Origin: Agapanthus africanus
Lineage: Eukaryota; Streptophyta; Magnoliopsida; Asparagales; Amaryllidaceae
Assembly: GCA_030015575.1 (NCBI GenBank)
Contig: CM057344.1
Coordinates: 184,777,044 to 184,841,043 of the forward strand
Direction of reading: 5' to 3'
Length of the DNA: 64,000 nt
Made by a program: the position numbers and the translations under genes. The notes under the pieces were generated by a model that made no database searches, was not told the origin of the DNA, and saw only the letters and a list, made by a program, of their open reading frames with translations. Positions 11,361 to 22,252 of this stretch are shown here, in pieces. How positions within the stretch are numbered: the first letter of the stretch is position 1; each line of letters starts with the position of its first letter.

Positions 11361-13606
11361 TGTAAGTGCACGGCGGCGCCCCGGCCGTCAATCCGACGGC
11401 CAAATGCGGAAGCGGTGATAAACTTAAATTTTACTTGAACTGGCAAACCGCCGCGCACTAATACCCGGATCGAACCATTAATTAGTCCTAGCTAACTACA
11501 AGAAAGGGAATAGAGATATACCGACGATCCAAGTCCTCCGGTCTTCTCGTCATCGTCCCGATCTCCTGCGGAAGCTCCGATCTCCACCTCGTCGCCAGAA
11601 GTGCACCACATCGCCTACTTCTTTTACGGGCTCCCACCTCAATGCCGAGGCAACTCGGGCACGAAGCTGGCTAGTCGACGTGCCCAAGATTCGCTGTAGA
11701 ATGTGTGAAGAACCATGTCTCACTTTGGGGTTGTGGAATTGCCTTTTTGGTGGAGGAAAAAGAACTTGGAATATTGGAGAGTTTTCTTGTGTGATTTTTG
11801 GAGCATCAAGAGAACCAAAAATTGCCACACATGAAAATGAAATCCCCTCATCCCAACAAGGAATGGCCGGCCCCCTTTTTCCCATGTGTGATTGGAGAGA
11901 GAAAGAACAAAGACAAGGGGGGTGGGTGGAATGTAATGATGCAAGCAAGTGATGAAGAAAGAATCCAATGATCACAACAAATCCAACACACCAAGACAAC
12001 CATCATCTCATGCATGATGGCTTCAAAAAGTCAAGCCATCATGAGAAGAAGAAGTCAAGTGATGGTGCTTATCATGAAAACCATCATGATACAAATATAA
12101 GCAAAAGAACCCCTCCACAAAATGCTTATTTGCAACAATGCAAATAAGCCCTCCTCCACCAATCTTCGGCCAATGAACGGAACAATGGAAATCGGCCGAA
12201 ACGGAAAGCAAACTGGCAACTCCAGAAAACTGGTCCCGTGATAAATTACAGGAAAAACTCCGATACTGTGCATACACACCCGCATCTGTATTTCGACCGA
12301 AATACAAATGCAATGAGACAAAGTCTACACTGTACTATACTAGGATCCGGCTTAAACTAAAGCCGGCTAGTAATATCTGTTCGATCCTGATCCGTGCAAT
12401 ACCGCACGTATCTGATCGAACCCTGCCATATAACCATATGGCCTATAGTACAAACTGTCCGATCCTGATCCGTGCAATACCGCACGTATCTGATCGGACC
12501 TTGCCATATCTCCATATGGCCTCTACAACCTTTCGCCCGAAAGCTGAGTAACAGAATGTGGGGGACTCTAAAGACTCGTCAATACCTTAGTTGTGGATTT
12601 AACCACTAGCACGTCAGAGGTATAAGCCAATACGTAACGGGCTACCAAGTATCGACTAAAAAGGGACGTCTGTGAGCGAACTCAGCCTGACTCCCTACTG
12701 AGCCTGTCAGTGAAAATATCTGTACAGTCCGGTCCGTTTGTCTATGAGCATCGCATGGCGGGCCTAGGGGGTTGGTAAAAGTCAGACCCCCAAAAGCGGT
12801 ACAAGTCGTGTCGGAGTGTAGCCCAGAACACCCTGAGATACTACTGGAATACCTACCAGTAAATCTCCTTGCCTCGGCCGAGGGCTTTGTGTAATGGCTC
12901 TCCTAGACACAGCACGACCTCACCCCCAATACCGGGAGAGACGAACCCCTGAAGATACGCTCACTGCCTCCATGTGGCTCGGGACTGTACCCAACTAAAA
13001 CCTGTTTGCACGACTCTTTTGAGCCGTGGTAGGGTAGTAATCAAAGTACAGTGGGAACTCACACAAGACAAATGACGATCCCCAGGTCGATGAACTAACC
13101 TGTACACATGTCACCAGGGAACTGCCATCTGACGTCTGGTATATGACCAACTAGCATGTTCCCGGCGAGTCCTGTCCGGTGTACTCATAACCCAATGAGC
13201 ACCTGTATACATCTTAGGTGATCCAACTGACACCAGTGGCTTGTGAGACCGGCCACCGCCCCTCGTCGGGGTCTCGACTGTATACACTAGTCTACTATGG
13301 AGAATCGATGCCCTGTCTCGAAACTCTCACGACTAGGGACCTTTTAAGGATATGCTTATAGACCCCCAGCTCCCACTTATATGATCGCCCTCATATTGCT
13401 GGTGGTCAAGCAAGAATCCTAGGGGCTCTATCAACGTGTAATAGCGACGTGTCAGGTCACTTAAAACAGTACACGATGATAAAGGTAAACCAGATAGCAT
13501 ACTATCATCTCGAGTAAGACTGTCCTACCGGGATAGGTCCTCCATCAATCATTGTAATCACGTACCTGTGACCTAATAATTGACTCTGAGGGCACTATCT
13601 CCAACA
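11361..13606 (-). repeat. Solo LTR S (copia, Angela-like), in gypsy C
   Basis: Read on the minus strand it begins TGTTGGAGATAGTGCCC and ends in CA; both sides carry TGATC (11356-11360 and 13607-13611). Its minus strand shares blocks with the other copia LTRs (for example CAGATGGCAGTTCCCTGGTG and GAGTTCCCACTGTACTTTG), but its opening differs, so it is another subfamily. No internal region is present. A solo LTR with matching target repeats is the product of LTR-LTR recombination in one inserted element. Confidence 0.92.
12381..12534. repeat. Two 78-bp tandem hairpin units in solo LTR S
   Basis: CGATCCTGATCCGTGCAATA begins at 12382 and again at 12460. Each unit holds a stem (CCGATC...CGTGC with GCACG...GATCGG in the second) followed by a CCATAT...ATATGG hairpin. 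The GTTCGATC/GATCGAAC ends of unit 1 and the GTCCGATC/GATCGGAC ends of unit 2 both stay paired although the sequence differs. Confidence 0.8.
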
Positions 13607-13619
13607 TGATCATCATTCA

Positions 13620-14183
13620 TTGCAAGTTTTGAATCTTGTTTATCATACTAATCCTCTTTGGTGTCTTAGTTGCAGGATCATGGAAGCCAGGAATCTACGA
13701 TCGTACCAGAGGCGTATGGATGACGCCACTTTGCTTGGAGTAATTCGTAACTTGCTAGAGGACCATAAGCAACAGACCGAGCAGAAGCCGGCTCTCGCAC
13801 CAAACCAAACGCCCGTACGTAGAGGTATTCCGGTGAACCGACGTGGCATAGCACCAATGAAGAAAACAGTCGTTGCTGATCGGAGAAGGAGCGTGATTTG
13901 TGACTTTTGCCATTTACTTGGACATGTGCAAAGGGAGTGTCGGAGGAAGCTTGGACTCTGTTTAAATTGTGGATCGGTGGATCACACAACCAATGCTTGT
14001 CCATCGAAACTTCGTAAGAAAGAATATGTTCTGAGGCCAGTTTTGCCCAAGCAAAAAGGAATGGGGTTGTGCGATTACTGCCAACGACCGGGTCAATATC
14101 GAAGGGATTGTCGTATGAGGCTTGGACTTTTTTTGTTTGCGGATCAGCTCATCACATCATTGATACTTGTCCGTCAAAGCTAA
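13620..14183 (+). pseudogene. Remnant of gypsy C gag: N-terminal scrap joined to zinc knuckles
   Basis: 187 open codons. Residues from about 20 on read MEARNLRSYQRRMDD..., followed by a basic linker and knuckles: CDFCHLLGHVQREC (CX2CX4HX4C), CLNCGSVDHTTNAC, and CDYCQRPGQYRRDC, in which the His is Gln. Known: Tekay gag has a capsid domain of about 200 residues before the knuckles. It is absent here, so the capsid would not form. The solo LTR S lies immediately upstream (right TSD 13607-13611). The start codon is not meaningful in a broken gene. Confidence 0.8.
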
Positions 14184-14212
14184 GTTTGAAGGAAGATACT
14201 CAGAAGCCACCG

Positions 14213-14730
14213 TAAAAGCAGTTTCATAAGCTGAAGCAGTTGACTCAGGGACCCAATCAAGCTCGAGCACTTACCCTGACGGCTGAAGAGCCTAAGGCTT
14301 CAGAGGAAGTCGTTTCAGGTATCCTACTTGTTCATGGTTTTCTCGCATTAGCGTTATTCAATTCTAGTGCATCCCATTGATTTATGTCGTCCAAGTTTAA
14401 TACTACACACTCGAATACTTGCACGACTCTGTCTAGTTATTGGGACATACACACTGGGAATGGGAAAATCATAACTGGTAGAGGGTGTAAGGATTGTTTT
14501 GTAGCTATTTTGCGGACGGGAGTTATTCGCAGATTTCTGAGTGATTGATACCAGTAGTTATGAAGTTATCTTGGGAATGGATTTTCTCGGCACTTTCCAC
14601 GCTCACATTAATTGTAAAGCAAAGAAAGCGAATTTCCAGATTCCCGAACATCCGGAGGTTGTTTTGGAGATAGCAGTTCTGTCGGACCAGTCGAGTTTAG
14701 GGCTAGGCCGACAAATAATGTTCTTTCGTC
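14213..14730 (+). pseudogene. Aspartic protease remnant of gypsy C
   Basis: Near 14350-14385 the expected active-site phrase LFDSGASHSF appears as LFNSSASH followed by a stop, so the catalytic Asp is Asn. Further on, EVILGMDFLGTFHAHINC (about 14556-14610) is the conserved C-terminal part of gypsy proteases. Frames are broken between these blocks. Non-functional. Confidence 0.8.
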
Positions 14731-14731
14731 G

Positions 14732-15008
14732 ATGGAAGTTGATAAAGAGGAAGCGCCAGCTGTAGTTCGAGATTTCATGGACGTGTTCGAGGACATCGCG
14801 GGTTTACCGCCGAAACGAGATGTGGAGTTCACAATCGACCTTGTTCCTAGTGCAGCACCAATCACAAAGGCGTATTATCCAATGGCACCAGTGGAGTTGG
14901 AAGAAGTCAAGGAGCAGGTTACCAAATTGTTTGAGAAGGATTGGATTCACAGTAGTAATTCACCTTGGGGAGCTCCAGTTCTCTAGTAAAGAAGAAAGAC
15001 GGCACACG
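14732..15008 (+). pseudogene. N-terminal stub of the C reverse transcriptase; catalytic core deleted
   Basis: [20 protein letters not shown], then [20 protein letters not shown] and [10 protein letters not shown], are the conserved entry to gypsy RT; a stop follows, then KKKDGTRI. The next sequence (TDKRASAFEALKQR) already belongs to the connection/RNase H, so the palm with its YxDD box is missing. The join lies near 15005-15015. Confidence 0.85.
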
Positions 15009-15450
15009 GATAAACGTGCGTCAGCTTTTGAGGCGTTGAAGCAGAGATGGATAACCGCTCCTATTTTGACCGTACCAGACAGTTCTGGAGGACTGGTGAT
15101 TCACAGCGATACATCTGGGAAAAGATTGGGATATGTTTTGATGCAACATGGAAAGATTATAGCCTACGCATCGAGGTAATTGAAGATCCATGAGAAGAAT
15201 TAGCCAACTCATGATTTGGAGCTTGCAGCAGTAATTTTCGCTTTAAGAATTTGGAGACACTATTTATTAGGTGAAAGGGGCGAAGTATTCACCGATCACC
15301 AAAGCCTAAAGTATGTGTTCACGCAGAAAAAGCTTAACATGAGGCAGCGTAGATGGTTGGAACTGATAACTGACTACGATCTTGATCTTAAGTACCATCC
15401 GGGGAAAGTTAATGTAGTGCTGGATGCGCTTAATCGGTTGCCAGCAATTC
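15009..15450 (+). pseudogene. RNase H domain of gypsy C
   Basis: ILTVPDSSGGLVIHSDTSG, MQHGKIIAYASR, LELAAVIFALRIWRHYL and FTDHQSLKYVFTQKKLNMRQ are the standard gypsy RNase H blocks, with the acidic residues in HSD, LEL and FTD still present. A TAA after YASR interrupts it, and a further TAG lies between that and LEL. Confidence 0.87.
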
Positions 15451-16560
15451 AGATGTTGACTGCACAGAAGGAACTTATCGAAGATTTTCGGAGATTCAAG
15501 TTGGAGATCGTGCTACCGCATTCTTCGGGACAGTTGATGCAGCTGCAAGTACAGTCGTCGTTGATTGATAATATTAAAGCAGCGCAGCCACAGGACCCAA
15601 GATTGCAGAAGTTTCGAGAACAAGTTGAAGCTGGACTTCGAACGGACTTGTTGATTCATGAAGACGGTTCGTTGAGATATAGTAGCCGTTTGTGTGTGCC
15701 GAAAGGAGACATTCGAGAAGAAGTTATGAAGGAGGCACACAGTTCCGCATATTCCGTACGACCAGGAGGCATGAAGATATACCGCGATCTAAGACAGCAT
15801 TTCTGGTGGGAAGGCATGAAAAGGGAGATAGCCCGCTTTGTAGCGAAGTTCTTGGTGTGTCAGCAAGTTAAGGCTGAACATCAAAGGGTTGCTGGTTTAT
15901 TGCAACCACTTCTGATTCCTCAATGGAAGTGGGAACATGCAGCCATGGATTTCGTGACAGCTTTAGCGCGGAGTCCAAAGGGCAATAATGCATTTTGGGT
16001 GAGTATTGATCGATTGACCGATGCAGCTCATTTCATACCATTTCGAGTTGGTCAGTCAATGGAAGCGTTAGCAGAATGGTGCATGCAGGAGATTGTGAGA
16101 TTGCATGGAGTACCGGTGAGTATCGTGTCCGACCGTGACACCCGTTTCTTATCACACTTCTGGAGGAGTTTACAGGAAAGTTTGGGGAATCGATTGAAGC
16201 TTAGCATAGCTTATCAACCTTAGACAGATGGCCAGTCGGTGAGAACGATCTAAACTCTTGAAGACACGTTGAGAGTTTGCATGTTAGACTTCAAGGGTTC
16301 GTGGGAGGATCATCTACACTTGGTGGAGTTTTCGTACAACAACAGATTTCAGGCGACTATTCAGATGGCTCCATTCAAAGCGTTGTATGGTCGCAAATGT
16401 CATTCACCTGTTTGTTGGGACGATGTTGAAGAACGAAGACTGTCTGGACTGGATTTGATCGTGCAGACTGTAGAGGAAGTTAACACTATCTGGAATCATA
16501 TGAAGGCAGTACAAGATCGGCAGAAGAGTTAGGCCGATACATCGAGAAGAACTCTAGAGT
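15451..16560 (+). pseudogene. Integrase of gypsy C with damaged zinc finger and catalytic Glu replaced
   Basis: The open frame to 16223 covers the zinc finger and core: EAHSSAYSVRPGGMKIYRDL, HFWWEGMKREIARFVAKFLV, AAMDFVTALARSPKGNNAFW (first Asp) and VSIVSDRDTRFLSHFW (second Asp). Of the HHCC ligands, the second His is Arg (VRPG for IHPG) and the first Cys is Phe (KFLVCQ). After YQP and a stop the frame resumes with TDGQSVRTI: the catalytic Glu of SERT is Val (GTG at 16239-16241). VEFSYNNRFQATIQMAPF and ALYGRKCHSP follow. Known: the DDE Glu is essential for strand transfer. Confidence 0.9.
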
Positions 16561-16668
16561 TCGCTGTTGGTGATCTGGTATTCTTGAAGATATCACCGAA
16601 TAGAGGAGTGTTTCGTTTTGGGAGTCGAGGCAAGCTTAGGCCTCGATCCGTAGGGCCTTTCGAGATTT

Positions 16669-16995
16669 TTGGAGTGTGTTGGAGAAGTGGCTTATCGATT
16701 GGATTTACCGCAGTCTTTGGCGAATGTTCATAACGTGTTTCATGTATCTCAACTCCGTAAGTATGTTCGGGATGAAACATACATGCTGGATCATTCGGAG
16801 CTGACTGTAAGAGAGGATTTGACTTTTGAGGGGCGACCGATATCGATTGTTGATCGATGAGAAAATGTCCTTAAGAACAAGGTTATCCCTCTCGTACTTG
16901 TTTCTTAGGGAAATCGCTCACACGGAGAATCGACTTGGGAACGAGAAAACGAGATTCGACAGAAGTTCCATACTTATTCTTATAGATTCTTGATT
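16669..16995 (+). pseudogene. C-terminal tail of the C integrase, chromodomain-like
   Basis: YRLDLPQSLANVHNVFHVSQ and LRKYVRDETYMLDHSELTVR, then EDLTFEGRPISIVDR, a stop, ENVLKNKVIPLVLV, a stop, and an RLGTRKRDST remnant. The order matches the tail of Del/Tekay polyproteins (FHVSMLRKY ... DRKEQVLRNK ... chromodomain). In chromoviruses this domain guides integration to particular chromatin. It lies in a shifted frame relative to the integrase core and has two stops. Confidence 0.82.
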
Positions 16996-17016
16996 GTTTA
17001 TCTTTCCTTATTCTTG

Positions 17017-17036
17017 GAATTTCGAGGACGAAATTC
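17017..17036 (+). other. Perfect inverted repeat near the 3' end of the C internal region
   Basis: GAATTTCG, AGGA, CGAAATTC: an 8-bp stem with a 4-nt loop, 19 nt before the 3' LTR. The same phrase is common at this place in Del/Tekay elements. Confidence 0.75.
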
Positions 17037-17042
17037 TTTTTG

Positions 17043-17055
17043 TAGTTGGGTATAA
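17043..17055 (+). other. Probable degenerate polypurine tract of gypsy C
   Basis: TAGTTGGGTATAA lies directly before the 3' LTR. Only a short GGG core remains, so the call rests on position. Confidence 0.45.
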
Positions 17056-17736
17056 TGTAACATCACTAGTTCATTTATACCAGTTCCAGTTCTCGTATTT
17101 GCTTATTTTGGTATTTTCTTGATTTATCGTGTTTTGGGTACGAATGGTATTTTACATCTTACATTGCATTCGACCCGACCCGCTTGCTTGAAACTTGTTT
17201 GATTCATATTTATGAATTATCTTGATTTGTTACATAGATATGTGCACTTTCATGAATACTGCATACTGCCATTTTATCTGGCATTGCATCTTTTACCATA
17301 TAACATTTTAAGTCACATAAAATGTTTTAAAAATACATTGCATGGCCTGCATGATACTCCTAACCCTGTCGTAGCATCCGAGCATCTTGTTCTTGTCCCG
17401 TTCAGTGAAACAGACTTGTTTGGATGGCTACGCGTACATACGTGCATCCGTTCTTGGGGGTATGCATTTTCGTTATTTGAGCATTAGTTTTGAAATTTGG
17501 TCGTCGCATATATTTTTCATATTTTAAAACTAAAATTTTAGACCCGATCCGGGCGTGTTTTGGAAAATTTTGTATCCCGCCAATATTCAAATTTATTTAA
17601 TATTTAAAATTTATTTAACCGTTTAAAAATTTCTCTAACAGTTCATATTTTCACTAACCAACAAAAATATTTTTCAAATTAAATCTAAACCTTACTAACA
17701 ACACAGTTCTTTCTCCTCTCTCGCAGACCCCACCAG

Positions 17737-17773
<37 letters not shown>

Positions 17774-17876
17774 CCTTTCCTCTCTCTTCTCTCTCTCTTC
17801 CCCACTAAACTCCAAATTTCTTTCTCCTCACTGTTCCCTCTCTCTCATCTCGCACTCTCTATCTCTCTCCTCTCGA

Positions 17877-17907
<31 letters not shown>

Positions 17908-18388
17908 TTCCTCACTTTCTTTTCTTCTTCTTAAAATTTTTCTCCTGCCTCTTCCCCACGAGAGCTCGAACCCATGCCCGCGCCCATCGCTCGTGCTCAC
18001 CGTCGTCGCTACTACTACCGACCCCTCGCCTTATCACCCTCATCATCTTCATCCTCTCTCCTCTCCTTCTTCCCAGAACCCCCGCAACCCATTCCCATCG
18101 CACTCGCCACCCTGCCTCACCCGACCTCGTCGTCTCCCATCACCGACGACCTTGTCGTCGTTTTCCCCTCTGTCTACTCACCTCCCTTTTCAACTCCCAA
18201 TACCACCACCACCATCCTAGCCAACCCCGAGCTCATTCCCTGCACCCAAACCCGACCTCTGCACTCTCACTGCACCCTCGCCGCCGGAGCTCCGACGGCC
18301 TCGTCGTTGCCTCCACAACCCTCTTCTCCCTTTCGCTTCCTTTCTTCCTCTTCTAGCACGACCCCAGCCACCAAGAACCCTACACCCC
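17056..18388 (+). repeat. 3' LTR of gypsy C, left part (up to the D insertion)
   Basis: It begins TGTAACATCACTAG and is collinear with 7792 to about 9130. It ends in ACCCC (18384-18388), the left TSD of D; the LTR resumes at 28970. Together the pieces total 3200 bp. It includes the CT-rich block (about 17706-17935) and a proline/serine-rich open frame (17974-18393) that runs into D and is not considered a gene. Confidence 0.93.
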
Positions 18389-20597
18389 TGTAGGGTTCCT
18401 AGGAATCCTAATGAAGTCTCACAAGGCATCAACCATGCCAATTTCAAAAATTATTGGTGCCGAGAAACCCTAACACGGATCGTTGACTAGATGTTTAGGC
18501 GAAAAGAAAATCTAGTTAACTACTTAACTAAAAGTTAGATTCTACAACCTTTGTAGATCCGGATATCCACTTCCTTAGCTCCACGTAGTGCTCCTCTCGC
18601 TATCCTTTTCCAATCTTAGACTCGTTCATCGGGAAAGCGAGCGGAATAGGTCGTCGGCTTTGTGTCAAAGACGATCTACGTCGAGGTTGCACAAGTTCAA
18701 GCTCCGACTTCACCAAGTTGTGAAACTTGTGAAGAAAACACCCAAAACCACTTGGCAAGAGGTAGAGGATGAAGAAATAGGAGGTGGGTTCACTTTAGAT
18801 TTGGATTTCTCTCACTAAAACTCAAGTTGCCATTGATGGCATCAAGGTTTCTATCTTGAAGAAGAAGGAAGAAGATGAAGCTAGTTTATGATAAGTTGTT
18901 CTAAAATGAAAAGAAAATTCATACTTATCATAATCTAACTTGGGTTAAGTGTAGAGAATAAACCATGGTAAGTGGATGGGTTAGGGTTAAGCATGAAGAC
19001 AAAATGGTCTCCTTGGTCAAAGCTTCATGAAGCTTCAACAAGCTTCATGACAAAAACAAACCATTATCTCTTCATTTATACAATAAAATAAATAAAGAAA
19101 TGAATAAATAAATGATAAGGCAAAACCGTAATTATCATTTAACCATGGTTTAATTCTTCACACTTAACCAAATGATCAAGCATCATCAAACATGATACAT
19201 ATATGTGCACAAAAGTATATCACATATACAACTTGCACATCAAGTGAGAAAATCCGTATAAAGTGAACCAATACTAGTTAATGCAAAGTAATATATCAAA
19301 TATATAATTATACATTAAATCATTAAATCAACATTTGATTCAATGATCCGGTCATGTCGCACATAACCGATTAGTATTCAATGTATCGATTTATCGAATC
19401 AATGATTCGATAACTAGGTCATATCGAATATAACCAATCGAAACATTTATCGCGAGAATGAAATGCGGTATCACATACACGCATTATTCTCGCTCCCGCA
19501 CATATCTCATATGCACTCCTATTTCGTTTCGCTTGAGCCAGGAAACCTCTGTGGAGGACTCTAAAGACTCGTCAATACGCCGGTAGCAGATGATGATCAT
19601 ATCAAGCACCCACAAGCCGCAAGCGGTCTGCTAAACGTAACGGCCATCCGGGTATTGAGCGATCAGAAGATCGACGAGCTAGCCCGCTCACACTCCTGTG
19701 AATCCAACCAGTAACACTTAACGTACAGTCCGGTCTGTTCGTCTGATATGTCGCATATCAAGTCTAGGGGTGGTATACGTCAGACCCCAATAACCGATAA
19801 GTCGTGCCGATATGAGGCTCATAGCGGGTCGAGAAACTACTGGTAACACTTACCAGCAAATCTCTGATCAGCCCTGGCCAGGGACTTCCCTGCTACGGCC
19901 AATCGAGCACAGCGCAACATCAACTCCCAATACCGGGAGAGACGAAACCCCTCCTATCGCTCATTGCCTCCATGTGACTCGGGACTGTACCCAAAGACCA
20001 CCGTTTTGCACGCCCTCATGGACGTGGTAAGGTGGAGATCAAAGCACAGTGGGAATCACACAAGACTCTATGACGATCTCGGGTCTACAGACTAACCTGT
20101 ACAAGTGTCACCTGAGAACTGCCATCTGACGTGAGGTATAATACCATCTGGGAGTTCTCGGCGAGTCCGTCCAGTGTACCCAGTCTCCACTGAGCACCCG
20201 TACACCATCTCTGATGTCAAACACCAATGGATATGGGATCATCCATCGCCCATCTCATGGGTCGAGAAGCGTATACGCTAGTCTACACTGGTATATCGAT
20301 GCCCTGTCTCGATACACCCACGACTAGGGACCTTGAAGGATGTACTTATGGACTACCATGTCCCCACTAGTATGATCTGCATCATAGTCCAGGTAGTCAA
20401 GTACATATCTTAAGGGCTTTACCAACATGTAACTATAAGACAGTATAAAGAGACAAGTGTACATGTTAAGATAAAGAGCAACCAGATAGCATACTATCAT
20501 ATCGAGCAAGAAAGTCATCTCTATATATGTCCAAGCATCCAATATAATATACATCATCTGTACAATACTGGCCTCTAGGGCATACATACAACTAACA
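18389..20597 (-). repeat. 3' LTR of copia D (2209 bp)
   Basis: On the minus strand it begins TGTTAGTTGTATGTATGCCC at 20597 and ends CCTAGGAACCCTACA at 18389. A palindrome array lies at about 19340-19446. Short frames inside (for example 18588-18818) also occur in the other LTR copy and have no recognisable product. Confidence 0.95.
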
Positions 20598-20610
20598 ATC
20601 TCCCACTTGC
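20598..20610 (-). other. Polypurine tract of copia D
   Basis: GCAAGTGGGAGAT on the minus strand, touching the 3' LTR. Confidence 0.9.
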
Positions 20611-20611
20611 A

Positions 20612-22228
20612 CTAGGGCCAGCTGCTGTAGTATCGCATACCGAGCATCCCGAAGAGTCTCTCAAACTGTATCTGGGGAATGGCCTTCGTGAGTGGATCCG
20701 CCGTGTTGTCCTTCGTGTCAACTCTCCTGACCTCGATCTCCCGGCGATCAACTATCTCCCGGATCAGGTGATACCGCCTCAGAATATGCCTGGATCGCTG
20801 ATGGGACCTGGGTTCCTTGGCCAAAGCCACCGCTCCATTGTTATCGCAATACAAAGGTATTGGATGCTCAATAGATAGAACCACTCCAAGTTCAGTAATG
20901 AACTTCTTGATCCAGACAGCTTCTTTAGCAGCATCGTTGGCAGCGATGTATTCAGCCTCCATTGTCGAGTCTGCCACGGTTTCCTGCTTGGAACTCTTCC
21001 AGCTAACCGCCCCTCCATAAAGGGTAAAGACAAAACCCGACTGCGACTTAGAGTCGTCCTTATCACTCTGGAAGCTCGAATCGGTAAAGGACTCCACTTG
21101 GAGTTCCCCGTTACCATACACCAAGAACATATCTCTAGTCCTTCGTAAGTACTTGAGAATGCTATTCACAGCTGTCCAGTGACTCTCTCCAGGATCAGCT
21201 TGATACCTGCTCACTACACTTAGTGAGTATGCTACATCGGGTCTGGTACATAGCATCGCATACATGATAAAGCCTACTGCCGAAGCATAGGGTATCCCTT
21301 GCATGCGAGCTCTCTCCAAATCAGTCTTGGGAGACATCTCTTTGGAGAGAGTGACTCCAGAGATCGTGGGCAAGTTCCCACGCTTGGACTCTTCCATACT
21401 AAAGCTCTTTAGTATGGTGTCAATGTACCTGGATTGGGACAATCCCAAAATCCTTTTGGATCTATCTCTATAGATCCTGATTCCCAATATGCAGGAGGCA
21501 TCACCAAGATCTTTCATTGAGAATCTTTGTGATAAGAAGAGCTTGATCGATTGCAGCATAGGAATATCATTTCCTATCAAGAGTATGTCGTCCACGTACA
21601 ATACGAGGAAGACAACCTTACTCCCTGCTACCTTCTTGTAAATACAAGGTTCATCTGGGTTTTTGACGAAATCAAACTCTTTGATAACGACGTCAAAGCA
21701 GATGTTCCAACTCCACGATGCTTGCTTTAATCCATAAATGGATTTAAGCAGCTTGCACACCTTCCCGCTGCTCCCACTGTCTACGAAGCCCTCTGGCTGA
21801 GTCATGTACACGCACTCTTCTAAATCACCATTTAGAAAGGCGGTCTTAACATCCATTTGCCAGATTTCGTAGTCATGATATGCAGCGATGGCAAGCATGA
21901 TTCGGATGGATTTAAGCATAGCCACTGGAGAAAAGGTTTCGTCATAGTCCACACCTGGTCTTTGACGAAAACCCTTTGCTACAAGTCTAGCTTTGAAAGT
22001 CTCCACTTTCCCATTTACACCAAGTTTCTTCTTGAAGATCCACTTGCTCCCAATGGGTTTTACCCCTTCAGGAGCAACTTCCAAAGTCCATACTTTGTTG
22101 GTGTACATGGATTCCATCTCGGACCGCATAGCATCCAGCCATTTCACTGAGTCCCCACTCGTGATGGCCTGCTCGAAGCTAGTTGGGTCATCATCCTCCA
22201 TGATGCAATCCTCGCTTCCACCATCCAT
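20612..22228 (-). CDS. Reverse transcriptase-RNase H part of copia D pol
   Basis: 538 codons without interruption. Role: copies the element RNA into DNA and degrades the RNA strand inside the particle. Residues 44-150 hold NKVWTLEVAPEG, GSKWIFKKK, KARLVAKGFRQRPG and YDETFSPVAMLKSIRI; QMDVKTAFLNG contains the first catalytic Asp (126) and YVDD is at 211-214 (21587-21598). RNase H spans about 350-515 with DSSF (D383), EAEY (E424/E426), CDNNGAVALAKEP (D462) and DTKDNTADPLTK. All catalytic positions are intact. The listed Met is only the first ATG after an in-frame TAA (22253-22255); the true polyprotein would read through from the integrase in the same frame. The wording is closest to BARE/Angela elements. 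Confidence 0.93.
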   Translation of the reverse strand: MDGGSEDCIMEDDDPTSFEQAITSGDSVKWLDAMRSEMESMYTNKVWTLEVAPEGVKPIGSKWIFKKKLGVNGKVETFKARLVAKGFRQRPGVDYDETFSPVAMLKSIRIMLAIAAYHDYEIWQMDVKTAFLNGDLEECVYMTQPEGFVDSGSSGKVCKLLKSIYGLKQASWSWNICFDVVIKEFDFVKNPDEPCIYKKVAGSKVVFLVLYVDDILLIGNDIPMLQSIKLFLSQRFSMKDLGDASCILGIRIYRDRSKRILGLSQSRYIDTILKSFSMEESKRGNLPTISGVTLSKEMSPKTDLERARMQGIPYASAVGFIMYAMLCTRPDVAYSLSVVSRYQADPGESHWTAVNSILKYLRRTRDMFLVYGNGELQVESFTDSSFQSDKDDSKSQSGFVFTLYGGAVSWKSSKQETVADSTMEAEYIAANDAAKEAVWIKKFITELGVVLSIEHPIPLYCDNNGAVALAKEPRSHQRSRHILRRYHLIREIVDRREIEVRRVDTKDNTADPLTKAIPQIQFERLFGMLGMRYYSSWP

Positions 22229-22252
22229 GAGAAAACCGTAGTATCTCTCAGG

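Noticed and set aside
11550-11999. 149-codon minus ORF in solo LTR S
   Set aside because: No domain, low-complexity stretches, lies wholly within an LTR.
17974-18393. Pro/Ser-rich 139-codon ORF
   Set aside because: Product of CT- and CCG-rich LTR sequence; the frame runs into D by chance and is broken in the 5' LTR copy.
18588-18818. 76-codon ORF repeated at 26946-27185 in the D LTRs
   Set aside because: Antisense to the element and shared only because the LTRs are copies; A LTR does not keep it.
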